Shown here in pieces: positions 8,962 through 16,828 of a stretch of DNA of 64,000 nucleotides. A program made the position numbers and the translations under genes. Source of the stretch: Arthrobacter ulcerisalmonis (GTDB lineage Bacteria; Actinomycetota; Actinomycetes; Actinomycetales; Micrococcaceae); the NCBI RefSeq assembly GCF_900609065.1, contig NZ_UXAU01000013.1, forward strand, positions 62,001 through 126,000, given 5' to 3'. Positions within the stretch are counted from its first letter, which is position 1. Every line of letters begins with the position of its first letter. The notes beneath the pieces were generated by a model that did no database searches, had not been told where the DNA came from, and saw only the letters and a program-made list of their open reading frames with translations.

Positions 8962-9004
8962 GAATGGACACCATACCACCTCGTGGGCGGCATGATGTCC
9001 ATTC
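8962..9004 (-). terminator. Hairpin after the universal stress gene
   Basis: GAATGGACA and TGTCCATTC flank two ten-base inner arms and a five-base loop. On the minus-strand transcript three of the pairs become G-U wobbles, making an almost continuous 18-19 bp stem; on the plus strand they are A-C mismatches. This polarity fits a terminator or 3' stabiliser of the universal stress gene, whose stop is at 9013. No T-run follows. Confidence 0.5.
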
Positions 9005-9012
9005 CGGTCGTG

Positions 9013-9441
9013 TTAGTCGGCGTCGTACGTGTTGGCGATGTACACGTCGCACGGAGCGTTGTGGGCGACGCTGTTGGCAACGCTGCCCAACACCCGTCCG
9101 ATCCCTTGCATGCGACGGTTACCCACCACAATGATCCGGGCTTCCATCCGGACGGCTTCCTTGATCAGCGCATCAGCGGGCCGACCTCGGGCCGCCGAGT
9201 AGGTGACGGCAACGTCCTTGGCCAGGGAGTCGGCCACCGTGCGCGCCACGTGCTCTGCGCCGTCGGCGTCGGAAACGATCCAGCGGTCGCTGCCGCTGCC
9301 GAAGACTTCCGTCCGGTCGCTGTCGAACGCAGACACAACGTGCAGCGATGCTCCCAACGCAACCGCCAGCGCGTGTGCCGACTCCGCTGCCTTCTTGGCT
9401 GTGTCGCTGCCGTCAACGCCTACAACGATGATTCCGCTCAT
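9013..9441 (-). CDS. Universal stress protein (UspA family)
   Basis: The 142-residue protein is a single Usp domain. It begins IIVVGVDGSDTAKKAAE, the first strand and nucleotide loop, and ends with the ATP-binding signature VVGNRRMQGIGRVLGSVANSV followed by CDVYIANT. Proteins of this family bind ATP and modulate stress survival in the cytoplasm; the precise role is unknown. It is followed by a wobble-paired hairpin and preceded by a separate aminotransferase gene on the same strand, 44 bases away, so a shared transcript is possible. Confidence 0.9.
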   Translation of the reverse strand: MSGIIVVGVDGSDTAKKAAESAHALAVALGASLHVVSAFDSDRTEVFGSGSDRWIVSDADGAEHVARTVADSLAKDVAVTYSAARGRPADALIKEAVRMEARIIVVGNRRMQGIGRVLGSVANSVAHNAPCDVYIANTYDAD

Positions 9442-9485
9442 CTATGTGCTCCTTTTACTGGGTTTGCCGCTGTGTGTGGCCAACG

Positions 9486-10778
9486 CTACCCCGCGGCGAT
9501 CGCTTCCTGAAGCACCGGTGCCAATCGACGCACGCCTTCGACGATTGCTGCCGGTGGCACCGCACTGAAGGCGAGGCGTAACTTGTTGGACGGCTCGTCC
9601 GACGGCGTGAAGGCGGCGCCCGGGATGAACACCACTCCAGCGTCGATCGCCTTGGTCAGCAGCGGGTAGGCGTCGACCCCCTCGGGCAGGGTCACCCAGA
9701 CGAAGAAGCCGCCGTCTGGGGTGGTCCAGGTTGCTCCTTCCGGGAAGTGTTCCGCCAGGGCGGACAGCATCGCCTGGCAGCGCTCTGCATAGAGCCCCCG
9801 GTAAGTCTGAATCTGGGTCTTCCAGTCGTAATCCCGGAGGTACGCAGAGACGAGCATCTGGTTCAGCGCGGGCGGGCAGAGGGTGACCGACTCAGCTGCC
9901 AGGTAGTAGCGGCGTTGCAGGTGGGCGGGGACCAGGGCCCAGCCAACGCGCAGCCCGGGGGCGAAGATCTTGGAGAACGATCCCATGTAGATGACATCGT
10001 CCGGGTTTGCCGCCCGCAGGGGCACCAACGGCTCGCCGTCGAAGCGAAGCAAGCCATACGGGTTGTCTTCCAGGATCAAGATATTGGCGTTCCGGCAGAT
10101 GTCCACGATTTCCTGGCGCCGCTCTGCTGCCAGGGTGATTCCGGAAGGGTTGTTAAAACTGGGGATCGTGTAAAGGAATTTGATGGACTTGCCGGCCAGT
10201 TGGAGCGCTGCGATGCGGGCTTCCAACAATTCCGGGATCAGTCCATCTGCATCCATGGGCACCGTCTCCACCTGGACCTGGTAGGCCTCGAACGTGTTCA
10301 GAGCCCCGACGTAGGTGGGATCTTCAACCAGGACCACGTCGCCCGGATTGCAGAAAACCTTGGTGGCGACGTCCTGGGCTGACTGCGAGCCTGCAGTGAT
10401 CACGACGTTCTCGGGCCGCGCATCGTGGATGCCCTCGGCGGCCATGACCTCGCAGATCTGTGCCCTCAGCTCTTCGGTCCCTTGGCCAGCACCGTATTGC
10501 AGCGCGGTCAGGCCATCGGTTGCGATGATCTCGGCAGCAGTGGCAGCCAGCCGATCCAAGGGCAAGGACTGCAGGTAGGGACTGCCGCCGGCAAGGGATA
10601 CCAGGCCGGGTCGGAGCGAGATGTCAAAGACATCCCGGACGGCTGATTGACGGATATGGGCGGCCCGGTCGGAGAAGAGCTCCTCGTGGCGGTGGGCAGA
10701 CGTTGCTGCCCGTTCGATCGCGTCGATTGCTTCGGCTGGCAGCGTCGCTGCTGCGGCGTTGAGTGTTTCGTGGGTCAC
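9486..10778 (-). CDS. PLP-dependent class I/II aminotransferase (2-aminoadipate/aromatic type)
   Basis: The 430-residue product resembles the LysN/MocR-type aminotransferases. It shows SLAGGSPYLQSLP, LQYGAGQGTEELRAQI, ITAGSQSAQDVATKVF, TIPSFNNPSGITL and the PLP-lysine segment YMGSFSKIFAPGLRVGW. No N-terminal GntR DNA-binding domain is present, so it is an enzyme, not a MocR regulator. GTG at 10778 has TGAGGAC just upstream and was preferred to TTG at 10793. Substrates are probably aromatic or branched amino acids or 2-aminoadipate. Two palindrome-like sites lie 35-70 bases upstream (10813-10847). Confidence 0.85.
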   Translation of the reverse strand: MTHETLNAAAATLPAEAIDAIERAATSAHRHEELFSDRAAHIRQSAVRDVFDISLRPGLVSLAGGSPYLQSLPLDRLAATAAEIIATDGLTALQYGAGQGTEELRAQICEVMAAEGIHDARPENVVITAGSQSAQDVATKVFCNPGDVVLVEDPTYVGALNTFEAYQVQVETVPMDADGLIPELLEARIAALQLAGKSIKFLYTIPSFNNPSGITLAAERRQEIVDICRNANILILEDNPYGLLRFDGEPLVPLRAANPDDVIYMGSFSKIFAPGLRVGWALVPAHLQRRYYLAAESVTLCPPALNQMLVSAYLRDYDWKTQIQTYRGLYAERCQAMLSALAEHFPEGATWTTPDGGFFVWVTLPEGVDAYPLLTKAIDAGVVFIPGAAFTPSDEPSNKLRLAFSAVPPAAIVEGVRRLAPVLQEAIAAG

Positions 10779-10812
10779 GTCCTCAGGATACAACCGGGGG
10801 TTGCCCTAAAAG

Positions 10813-10847
10813 CAACATTTGTTGAACCCTGATTTACAAATGTCGAT
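10813..10847. promoter_or_regulatory. Tandem operator-like palindromes upstream of the aminotransferase
   Basis: CAACATTTGTTG (10813-10824) is an inverted repeat with a TT centre. ACAAATGT (10836-10843, within ACAAATGTCGAT) is the same core read on the other strand. Their centres are 21 bases apart, two helical turns, which suits a regulator binding one DNA face. The core recurs in the ald/PucR promoter at 21282-21289. Confidence 0.5.
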
Positions 10848-10925
10848 AGAAACAGCCGTGCCCCGGGCGGGTTGGACCATCCGGGGCACAGGCTTGGCAC
10901 GCGTGCTGCGGCCAGGAGCTACTGG

Positions 10926-11495
10926 TCAGGCGGCGGGCTGGTTTGCAGCCTGGGCCGTGGCGAGGGCGGTGAAGACGCCCTGGATCTGCTCGACAACTTC
11001 GGCGTCGTCCTTCGGGTGCAGTTCGGCGAACCGAACCATCGAGCCGGGAACGGCGAGCTTGGCATCTTCGACGATCTGGGCGCCGGCAATGCCTGCTGCC
11101 TTGCGGGCCTCGTCCTGGGCCCAGACGCCACCAAACTGGCCAAAGGCAGTTCCGACGACGGCGGTGGGCTTGCCGGTCAGCGCGCCGGCGCCGAAGGGGC
11201 GGGACAGCCAGTCGATCGCGTTCTTCAGGGGCGCCGGGATGGTGCCGTTGTACTCGGGGGTCACCAGGAGGACGGCGTTCGCCGAGCCTGCTGCCGCCCG
11301 CAGTGCTGCTGCTGCGGCGGGAACCTGGCCCTCTACGTCGATGTCCTCGTTGTAGAAGGGGATGTTGCCCAGGCTCTCGTGGATGACAACGTCCACCTGG
11401 TCCGGTGCATTCAGGGCAATGGCCTCGGCCAGCATCTGGTTGGTGGATTCGGCGCGCAGGCTGCCGACAAGTGTCAAAACGGTGCTCTTGGTCAT
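10926..11495 (-). CDS. NADPH-dependent FMN reductase / quinone reductase
   Basis: The 189-residue flavodoxin-like protein has TLVGSLRAESTNQMLAEA at the N-terminus (flavin phosphate loop), IPFYNEDID, and the signature LVTPEYNGTIPAPLKNAIDW. The family transfers electrons from NAD(P)H to FMN, quinones or azo compounds in the cytoplasm. It is divergent from a TetR repressor, with a 22-base palindrome between them, so it is probably the repressed target and may be induced by redox-active compounds. ATG at 11495 is preceded by CAAGGAGTCGTT, a good ribosome-binding site. Confidence 0.88.
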   Translation of the reverse strand: MTKSTVLTLVGSLRAESTNQMLAEAIALNAPDQVDVVIHESLGNIPFYNEDIDVEGQVPAAAAALRAAAGSANAVLLVTPEYNGTIPAPLKNAIDWLSRPFGAGALTGKPTAVVGTAFGQFGGVWAQDEARKAAGIAGAQIVEDAKLAVPGSMVRFAELHPKDDAEVVEQIQGVFTALATAQAANQPAA

Positions 11496-11568
11496 AACGA
11501 CTCCTTGAGTGGGCCGGTGGGGAACCGGCTGGGCAAAGTAGGAGGCGCGGTCAGCGCCTTCAAGAGTC

Positions 11569-11590
11569 TAAACGGACCGTGGTCCGTTTA
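11569..11590. promoter_or_regulatory. TetR-type operator between FMN reductase and its regulator
   Basis: A perfect inverted repeat with 10-base arms, TAAACGGACC and GGTCCGTTTA, separated by GT. It lies 16 bases before the TetR start at 11607 and 74 bases before the reductase start. Placement and symmetry fit autorepression plus control of the divergent gene. Confidence 0.75.
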
Positions 11591-11606
11591 TATTCCCGGA
11601 CCTAGA

Positions 11607-12224
11607 ATGAGGACTGTGAGACTGATCCCTTTGCGGCCGGAGGGCGCGCCCGTCACCGCTGCCGAACGCAGTGACGCCGCCCGCAATCGCGCACGGGTGC
11701 TGGCTGCCGCAGGGGAACTCATTGAGGAGTGCGGTGCTGCCGGGCTGACCATGGAGCGCGTCGCCGAACGGGCCGGGGTGGGCAAGGGCACCATCTTTCG
11801 GCGGTTCGGGAGTAGAGCCGGCCTGATGTCCACCCTGCTCGACGAGTCAGAGGCAGCATTCCAGGCCCGCTTCATGTTCGGTCCGCCCCCGCTGGGCCCC
11901 GGCGCACCAGCCCTGCAGCGGCTGATTGCCTTCGGTGCTGAGCGGATTGCCTACGTGATGGAATTTGGTGACCTGGTGGTGGGGGCGGAGGGCCCCAGCG
12001 ACGGCCGATTCGAGGCCCCGGCCGCAGCTTTGTGGGTCCGTCACGTCGAAGTCCTGCTCCGCGAGGAAGGCCTGAGGTCCGACGTCGGGTTGATGGCGGG
12101 TGCGCTGTGCGCCACCTTGGATCCGGAGCGGCTCCTGAACCTGGTCAGGGTGCATTCCGTGGCGCCGGAGCGGCTAGTGGAATCGTGGCGTGATCTTGTC
12201 ACGCGACTCGTGTCAAGGGTCTAA
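11607..12224 (+). CDS. TetR-family transcriptional regulator
   Basis: The 205-residue protein has an N-terminal TetR helix-turn-helix: RARVLAAAGELIEECGAAG, then LTMERVAERAGVGKGTIFRRF, about residues 25-70. The C-terminal ligand domain is not assignable. The open frame continues far upstream but overlaps the divergent reductase gene, so the start is ATG at 11607 or GTG at 11616, very close to the operator and possibly leaderless. It presumably represses the FMN reductase gene and itself. A hairpin follows directly after the stop. Confidence 0.88.
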   Translation: MRTVRLIPLRPEGAPVTAAERSDAARNRARVLAAAGELIEECGAAGLTMERVAERAGVGKGTIFRRFGSRAGLMSTLLDESEAAFQARFMFGPPPLGPGAPALQRLIAFGAERIAYVMEFGDLVVGAEGPSDGRFEAPAAALWVRHVEVLLREEGLRSDVGLMAGALCATLDPERLLNLVRVHSVAPERLVESWRDLVTRLVSRV

Positions 12225-12246
12225 AATCCGCAGACAACTGCGGATT
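12225..12246 (+). terminator. Hairpin after tetR
   Basis: AATCCGCAG and CTGCGGATT form a perfect 9-bp stem with loop ACAA, beginning at the base after the tetR stop. No T-run follows, so it is a terminator-like hairpin rather than a textbook terminator. Confidence 0.5.
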
Positions 12247-12447
12247 CGTCCAGTCACATGAACATTACAGAGCCGTTCATAACAATATGATACGCGGGCT
12301 TAGCTTTCGGGGGTTTGCGCGCATGCAAGGGGGCACCTTGTGATAGTTTCCTCTGGAATGTGACCCGCAACATAGTCCACCAGGACGGGCCCAAAGCCAG
12401 CGGGAGACCAGCTATCCGCTGGTACACGACCCGTCTGGCGGTACAAC

Positions 12448-12463
12448 CCCCGCTGCAGCGGGG
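12448..12463. promoter_or_regulatory. 16-base perfect palindrome in the ABC operon leader
   Basis: CCCCGCTGCAGCGGGG is a perfect palindrome ending a few bases before the ribosome-binding site (GGAAGG, 12469-12474) of the 29-codon ORF. It could be an operator, or an RNA hairpin that controls access to that site. Confidence 0.45.
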
Positions 12464-12483
12464 CCGACGGAAGGATCCAGCGC

Positions 12484-12573
12484 ATGAACAACGGTTTGCC
12501 TCAACTAACAGCCGCAGGGCTGGACGAGCCGCAGCACACGGGTCCCCAACGTCCGGCGGCGAAGCAGAAGTAA
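12484..12573 (+). CDS. 29-codon leader ORF ahead of the peptide ABC importer
   Basis: The ORF encodes 29 residues beginning MNNGLPQLTAAGLDE and ending PAAKQK. It has a GGAAGG ribosome-binding site at good spacing and stops seven bases before the ATG of the first permease. The composition is hydrophilic, without a membrane segment or signal. The tight coupling suggests a leader peptide or a small accessory subunit; no family is recognised. A 16-base palindrome precedes it. Confidence 0.5.
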   Translation: MNNGLPQLTAAGLDEPQHTGPQRPAAKQK

Positions 12574-12579
12574 CGTTCA

Positions 12580-13563
12580 ATGCTCAGGTACCTCGCCAAA
12601 CGCGGCATCACTTACGTGGTCATGATCTTCCTGACCACATCCGCCGGATACTTCCTCGCCGTCAGTTCCCTCAAACCAGCGCTGCTGGAACAAGAACGCA
12701 TCCCCCGCCCCACCCCCGAGCAGGTCGCCAACTCCATGCGGCTGAAGGGCCTGGACCCCGACCTGAACGCGTGGGAACGGTACGTGGGCTGGCTCACCGG
12801 CATCGTCACCCGCTGGGACTGGGGCCGGAGCCCCAACGGGGCCTTCATTAACGCCGAATTCGCTGACCGGGTCTGGATCTCCACCCGACTCTTCCTGGCC
12901 TCCATCATCCTCACCCTCATCATCGGTGTGGCCCTGGGCGTCTATTCCGCCGCCCGCCAGTACAAGTTCCAGGATCGCGTGGTCACCTCCTACAGCTACC
13001 TCGCGTACATTGTCCCGGCCCCTATTGCCTACTTCCTGGTCCAACTTGGTGCCATCAACATCAACGAGACAGTGGGCCAACGGATTTTCTTCGTCACGGG
13101 AATTTCGACGCCGGGAATGTCCCCGGGGTGGGATCAATTCGTCGACATGCTGGCGCACTATGCCGTGCCCACCATTGCGATCACGCTGGTGGGGTGGGGT
13201 TCGTACCAGATCGCCCAGCGGCAGTACCTGCTGGACAACGTCAACGCCGACTTTGTCAGAACGGCGCGCGCCAAGGGGTTGACCCGAAACCAGGCCATCA
13301 GCCGCCACGCGCTGCGGGTGTCGTTCATCCCCGTGGCACAAAGCATCGCCTTCACCATCCCGGCCATCTTTGCCGGCGGTTTCTTCGCAGAGAAGATCTT
13401 CGCCTGGCCGGGTGTGGGCTCGTGGAGCATCGACGCTATCTCGCTGCAGGACGTCAACGCGGCCACCGCAACCCTGGCCTACGGTTCAGTGATCTTTGCT
13501 TTGGGGGCAATCTTGGCGGACTTCGCCACCACGCTTGTCGACCCGAGAGTGCGGGTGCAGTAG
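12580..13563 (+). CDS. ABC transporter permease, DppB/OppB type
   Basis: A 327-residue inner-membrane permease with about six membrane segments. Typical features are STRLFLASIILTLIIGVALG, the EAA-like cytoplasmic loop with DFVRTARAKGLTRNQAISRH, and FAEKIFAWPGVGSWSIDAI near the C-terminus. With the next gene it should form the membrane channel of a peptide/opine/nickel-class (family 5) importer. The periplasmic-side loop between helices 1 and 2 is long, as in DppB proteins. ATG at 12580 lies just after the leader ORF stop; the ribosome-binding site would be inside that ORF's end (AAGCAGAAG), suggesting translational coupling. Confidence 0.9.
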   Translation: MLRYLAKRGITYVVMIFLTTSAGYFLAVSSLKPALLEQERIPRPTPEQVANSMRLKGLDPDLNAWERYVGWLTGIVTRWDWGRSPNGAFINAEFADRVWISTRLFLASIILTLIIGVALGVYSAARQYKFQDRVVTSYSYLAYIVPAPIAYFLVQLGAININETVGQRIFFVTGISTPGMSPGWDQFVDMLAHYAVPTIAITLVGWGSYQIAQRQYLLDNVNADFVRTARAKGLTRNQAISRHALRVSFIPVAQSIAFTIPAIFAGGFFAEKIFAWPGVGSWSIDAISLQDVNAATATLAYGSVIFALGAILADFATTLVDPRVRVQ

Positions 13564-13565
13564 CC

Positions 13566-14546
13566 ATGACCAACCTCAACGCAGTAGACCCAGCGGCGGT
13601 TGCCCAGGAAGCGCACCTTGAGGGCGCCGACGTCGTCATTGGCAAGTCGACCATCATTTTCCGCCGTTTCATGCGCAACAAGACGGCCGTTGCCGGGCTG
13701 GTCATCTTCCTCGCCTTGACGATCTTCTCCTTTGTGGGTGGCTGGTTCACCACGTGGGACAAAGAGACCATCGACCCCTTCAACATCGGCATGCCACCCT
13801 CAGCCGACCACTACCTGGGCACTTCCCAGGCTGGCATCGACCTGTACGCCATGACCGTCGAAGGTACCCGGATTTCGATCCTGATCGGCTTGATCGTGGG
13901 GCTGGTGTCCGTCCTCATCGCGGCGGTCTACGGCTGCACCATGGCGTATTTCGGCGGCAAGGTGGATAAGACAATGCTCTTCATCCTCGAGGCCCTGATC
14001 ATGATGCCGGCTCTCTTGGTGGTGGCGGTAGCTACCAGCAGCGGTGGTGGCTCCACCATCAAGCAGAACCTGCCGTCCTGGCTCCTGCTGATCGTCGTGT
14101 TGCTCGTCTTTAGCTGGATGGGAACCGCCCGCCTGATCCGCTCAATGTCGATGTCCCTGATGCAACGGGACTTCGTGAAGGCAGCCCAGTACATGGGCGT
14201 ACCGCCACGGCGCATCGTCTGGCGGCACCTGGTCCCCAATATTGGTTCACTGCTGGTCCTCGATATCACTCGAGGCGTCACGGGGGCCATCCTGGCTGAG
14301 GTCGCCTTTTCCTTCATCGGCATTGGCATCAAGATTCCGGACGTCAGCCTCGGTGTTCTCATCGGCCAGGCCACGTCCCAGGTCCAGACCTTTCCGTGGA
14401 TGTTCTGGGTGCCCCTGACGGTGATGTTCCTCCTCACCGGATCGCTGGCCATGATGAACGATGGCCTGCGGGATGCTTTTGACCCGAGCTCGGGTTCCGG
14501 GGGCAAAGCGAAACGAAAGAACCGTGCGGGAATGGTGAAGCGATGA
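13566..14546 (+). CDS. ABC transporter permease, DppC/OppC type
   Basis: A 326-residue second permease. It has a cytoplasmic N-terminus, FRRFMRNKTAVAGLVIFLAL as its first helix, the DHYLGTSQAGIDLYAMTVEGTRIS segment of DppC proteins, and the coupling loop DFVKAAQYMGVPPRRIVWRHLVPN. It pairs with the upstream DppB-like permease. Only two bases separate it from that gene's stop, and its own stop overlaps the ATPase start (ATGA). The longer open frame to 13128 overlaps the first permease and is not used. Confidence 0.9.
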   Translation: MTNLNAVDPAAVAQEAHLEGADVVIGKSTIIFRRFMRNKTAVAGLVIFLALTIFSFVGGWFTTWDKETIDPFNIGMPPSADHYLGTSQAGIDLYAMTVEGTRISILIGLIVGLVSVLIAAVYGCTMAYFGGKVDKTMLFILEALIMMPALLVVAVATSSGGGSTIKQNLPSWLLLIVVLLVFSWMGTARLIRSMSMSLMQRDFVKAAQYMGVPPRRIVWRHLVPNIGSLLVLDITRGVTGAILAEVAFSFIGIGIKIPDVSLGVLIGQATSQVQTFPWMFWVPLTVMFLLTGSLAMMNDGLRDAFDPSSGSGGKAKRKNRAGMVKR

Positions 14547-16777
14547 GCAGCGAAACGACCACTGGCGCCGTCGAGCCCACGCAGTCTGCTGTGGAGCGGC
14601 TGCATGTTGCAGGCCTGCACGCCCCTACGGACGCCATCTTGTCCGTCCGCGACCTCAACGTCAGGTTCAGCTCTGAAAATGGTGTGATGCACGCCGTCCG
14701 CGGGGTGGATTTTGACCTGATGCCGGGCAGGACGCTGGGCATTGTGGGCGAGTCCGGCTCCGGCAAGTCGGTCACCTCGTTGGCCATCATGGGGCTGCTG
14801 CCGGACACCGCGGAAGTAGCCGGTTCCGTCCGGCTGAATGGCAAGGAACTCTTGGGCCTCAGTGACAAGGCCATGTGTGAGTACCGCGGCAACGAGTTGG
14901 CCATGGTGTTCCAAGACCCGCTCTCATCGCTGACCCCCGTGTATACCGTGGGAGCGCAGATCATTGAGGCGCTGACCATCCACAACCCCACCATGAGCAA
15001 GGCAGCCAAGGAAGCACGCGCCGTCGAGCTTCTGGCCATGGTGGGAATCCCCAGCCCCAAGGAGCGGCTGCGGGCCTTCCCGCACGAGTTCTCCGGCGGC
15101 ATGCGGCAGCGCGTCATGATTGCGATCGCTATCGCCAACAATCCGCGCGTCCTTATTGCGGACGAGCCCACCACTGCCCTGGACGTCACCATCCAGGCCC
15201 AGGTCCTGGAAGTCCTGCACAAGGCGCAGGAGGAGACTGGCGCGGCAGTGGTGATGATTACCCACGACCTGGGTGTGGTGGCCGGCATGGCCGACGACAT
15301 CATGGTCATGTACGCCGGGCGTCCCGTGGAAACCGGTGCCGTCGAAGAGATCTACTACAACCCGCGGATGCCCTACACCCTGGGACTCCTTGGCGCCGTG
15401 CCGCGGGTGGACATCACGGAAAAGTCCTCCCTGATCCCCATTGAGGGCATTCCGCCGAACCTCACGCAAGCCCCGACTGGCTGCTCCTTCGCGCCTCGCT
15501 GCCCGCTGGCCACCGAGGCTTGCCTCGATGGCGAGCCCGCGCTGCTGCCCGTGTCCGGCAGTGGCCCGCACAGTGCTGCGTGCATCAAATCCAGCGCCCT
15601 CGGTGCCGATGCTGACGGCCACCAGATCTTCTCGGCGCCGCCAGTACCCGTGTCACGCTTCGATGCGATTCCACGCGACGAACGCCCTGCGGTGCTGGAA
15701 CTCAAGGATGTCCGTAAGCATTTCCCGCTGACCAGGGGCGCGCTGATCAAGAAGCGGATCGGGACGGTGAAGGCCGTGGACGGCCTCAGCTTCGACATCC
15801 GTGAGGGCGAATGCTTCTCGATCGTGGGCGAATCCGGCTCCGGCAAAACCACCACCCTCCTCGAAATCATGGAGTTCCACAAGGACCAGGATGGCGAGGT
15901 GATCATCGGTGGCATCAGCAACAAGAAGGCCGTTGATGCCAAGACCAAAAGCGCCATGCGCCGCGAACTGCAGATGGTCTTCCAGGACCCCACCGGGGCC
16001 CTGGATCCGCGCTTCACCGTCTACGAGGTCCTCGCGGAACCGCTGCAGAACGCCGGCCTGGAGAAAGCCGCCATCCGGAAGCGGATCATGGAACTCATGC
16101 GCCTGGTGGGCTTGCAGCCAGACCATGTGAACCGCTTCCCCAACCAGTTCTCCGGTGGACAGCGGCAACGCATTGGCATTGCCCGGGCGCTCGCCGTCAA
16201 CCCCAAACTGGTGGTCCTGGACGAACCCGTCTCCGCCCTGGACGTCTCAGTGCAGGCCGGTGTCATCAACCTTTTGGACCAGCTTCGCGCCGAACTGGGC
16301 CTCAGCTACCTGATGGTGGCCCACGACCTCTCCGTGGTCCGGCACATCTCCAACCGCGTCGCAGTGATGTACCTCGGGAAGATCGTTGAGATCGGCGACG
16401 TTGACAGGGTCTTCGACAACCCGCGGCACCCCTACACCCGCGCACTGCTCTCGGCCATCCCGGTCCCCGATCCGCAGGTGGAACGCACCCGCGAACGGAT
16501 CATCCTCAAAGGCGACCTCCCTTCGCCGCTGGAAGCACCCAAGGGCTGCAACTTTGCCACCCGCTGTCCGGTGTTCGCAGCGCTGCCAGCGGCGAAGCAG
16601 GAAAACTGCCTCACCCTCGAGCCGCCGCTGGAAGCAGCAGCGCCGTCGTCGGCCAATCAGGCCCTCGAAGCCAATCCAGACCCCTTGGACCAGCAGTTCG
16701 CCTGCTTCTACCCCGACGGGGAACTGGACGAAGACATGCTGGTGGTCCACGACGAGGCGGACCACCATGCCCCCTAG
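14543..16777 (+). CDS. Fused double ATP-binding subunit of the peptide ABC importer (DppD-DppF type)
   Basis: The 744-residue protein contains two complete ABC ATPases in tandem. The first has Walker A GESGSGKS at residues 69-76 and signature SGGMRQRV; the second has Walker A GESGSGKT at 429-436 and signature SGGQRQRIG. Walker B motifs are VLIADEPTTALD and LVVLDEPVSALD. Each half ends with the oligopeptide_ABC C-terminal Cys-rich segment (GCSFAPRCPLA; GCNFATRCPVF), which binds an iron-sulfur cluster in some relatives. One polypeptide thus replaces the separate D and F subunits. The start overlaps the permease stop. Confidence 0.93.
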   Translation: MSSETTTGAVEPTQSAVERLHVAGLHAPTDAILSVRDLNVRFSSENGVMHAVRGVDFDLMPGRTLGIVGESGSGKSVTSLAIMGLLPDTAEVAGSVRLNGKELLGLSDKAMCEYRGNELAMVFQDPLSSLTPVYTVGAQIIEALTIHNPTMSKAAKEARAVELLAMVGIPSPKERLRAFPHEFSGGMRQRVMIAIAIANNPRVLIADEPTTALDVTIQAQVLEVLHKAQEETGAAVVMITHDLGVVAGMADDIMVMYAGRPVETGAVEEIYYNPRMPYTLGLLGAVPRVDITEKSSLIPIEGIPPNLTQAPTGCSFAPRCPLATEACLDGEPALLPVSGSGPHSAACIKSSALGADADGHQIFSAPPVPVSRFDAIPRDERPAVLELKDVRKHFPLTRGALIKKRIGTVKAVDGLSFDIREGECFSIVGESGSGKTTTLLEIMEFHKDQDGEVIIGGISNKKAVDAKTKSAMRRELQMVFQDPTGALDPRFTVYEVLAEPLQNAGLEKAAIRKRIMELMRLVGLQPDHVNRFPNQFSGGQRQRIGIARALAVNPKLVVLDEPVSALDVSVQAGVINLLDQLRAELGLSYLMVAHDLSVVRHISNRVAVMYLGKIVEIGDVDRVFDNPRHPYTRALLSAIPVPDPQVERTRERIILKGDLPSPLEAPKGCNFATRCPVFAALPAAKQENCLTLEPPLEAAAPSSANQALEANPDPLDQQFACFYPDGELDEDMLVVHDEADHHAP

Positions 16778-16828
16778 AGTTACTCGCTCCATCACCAGCA
16801 CCACCAGTGCACCAATGAAGGGAAAATC

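Noticed and set aside
10872-11606. Long upstream extension of the TetR gene
   Set aside because: It runs antisense through the FMN reductase gene and through the operator; the TetR domain begins only after 11607.
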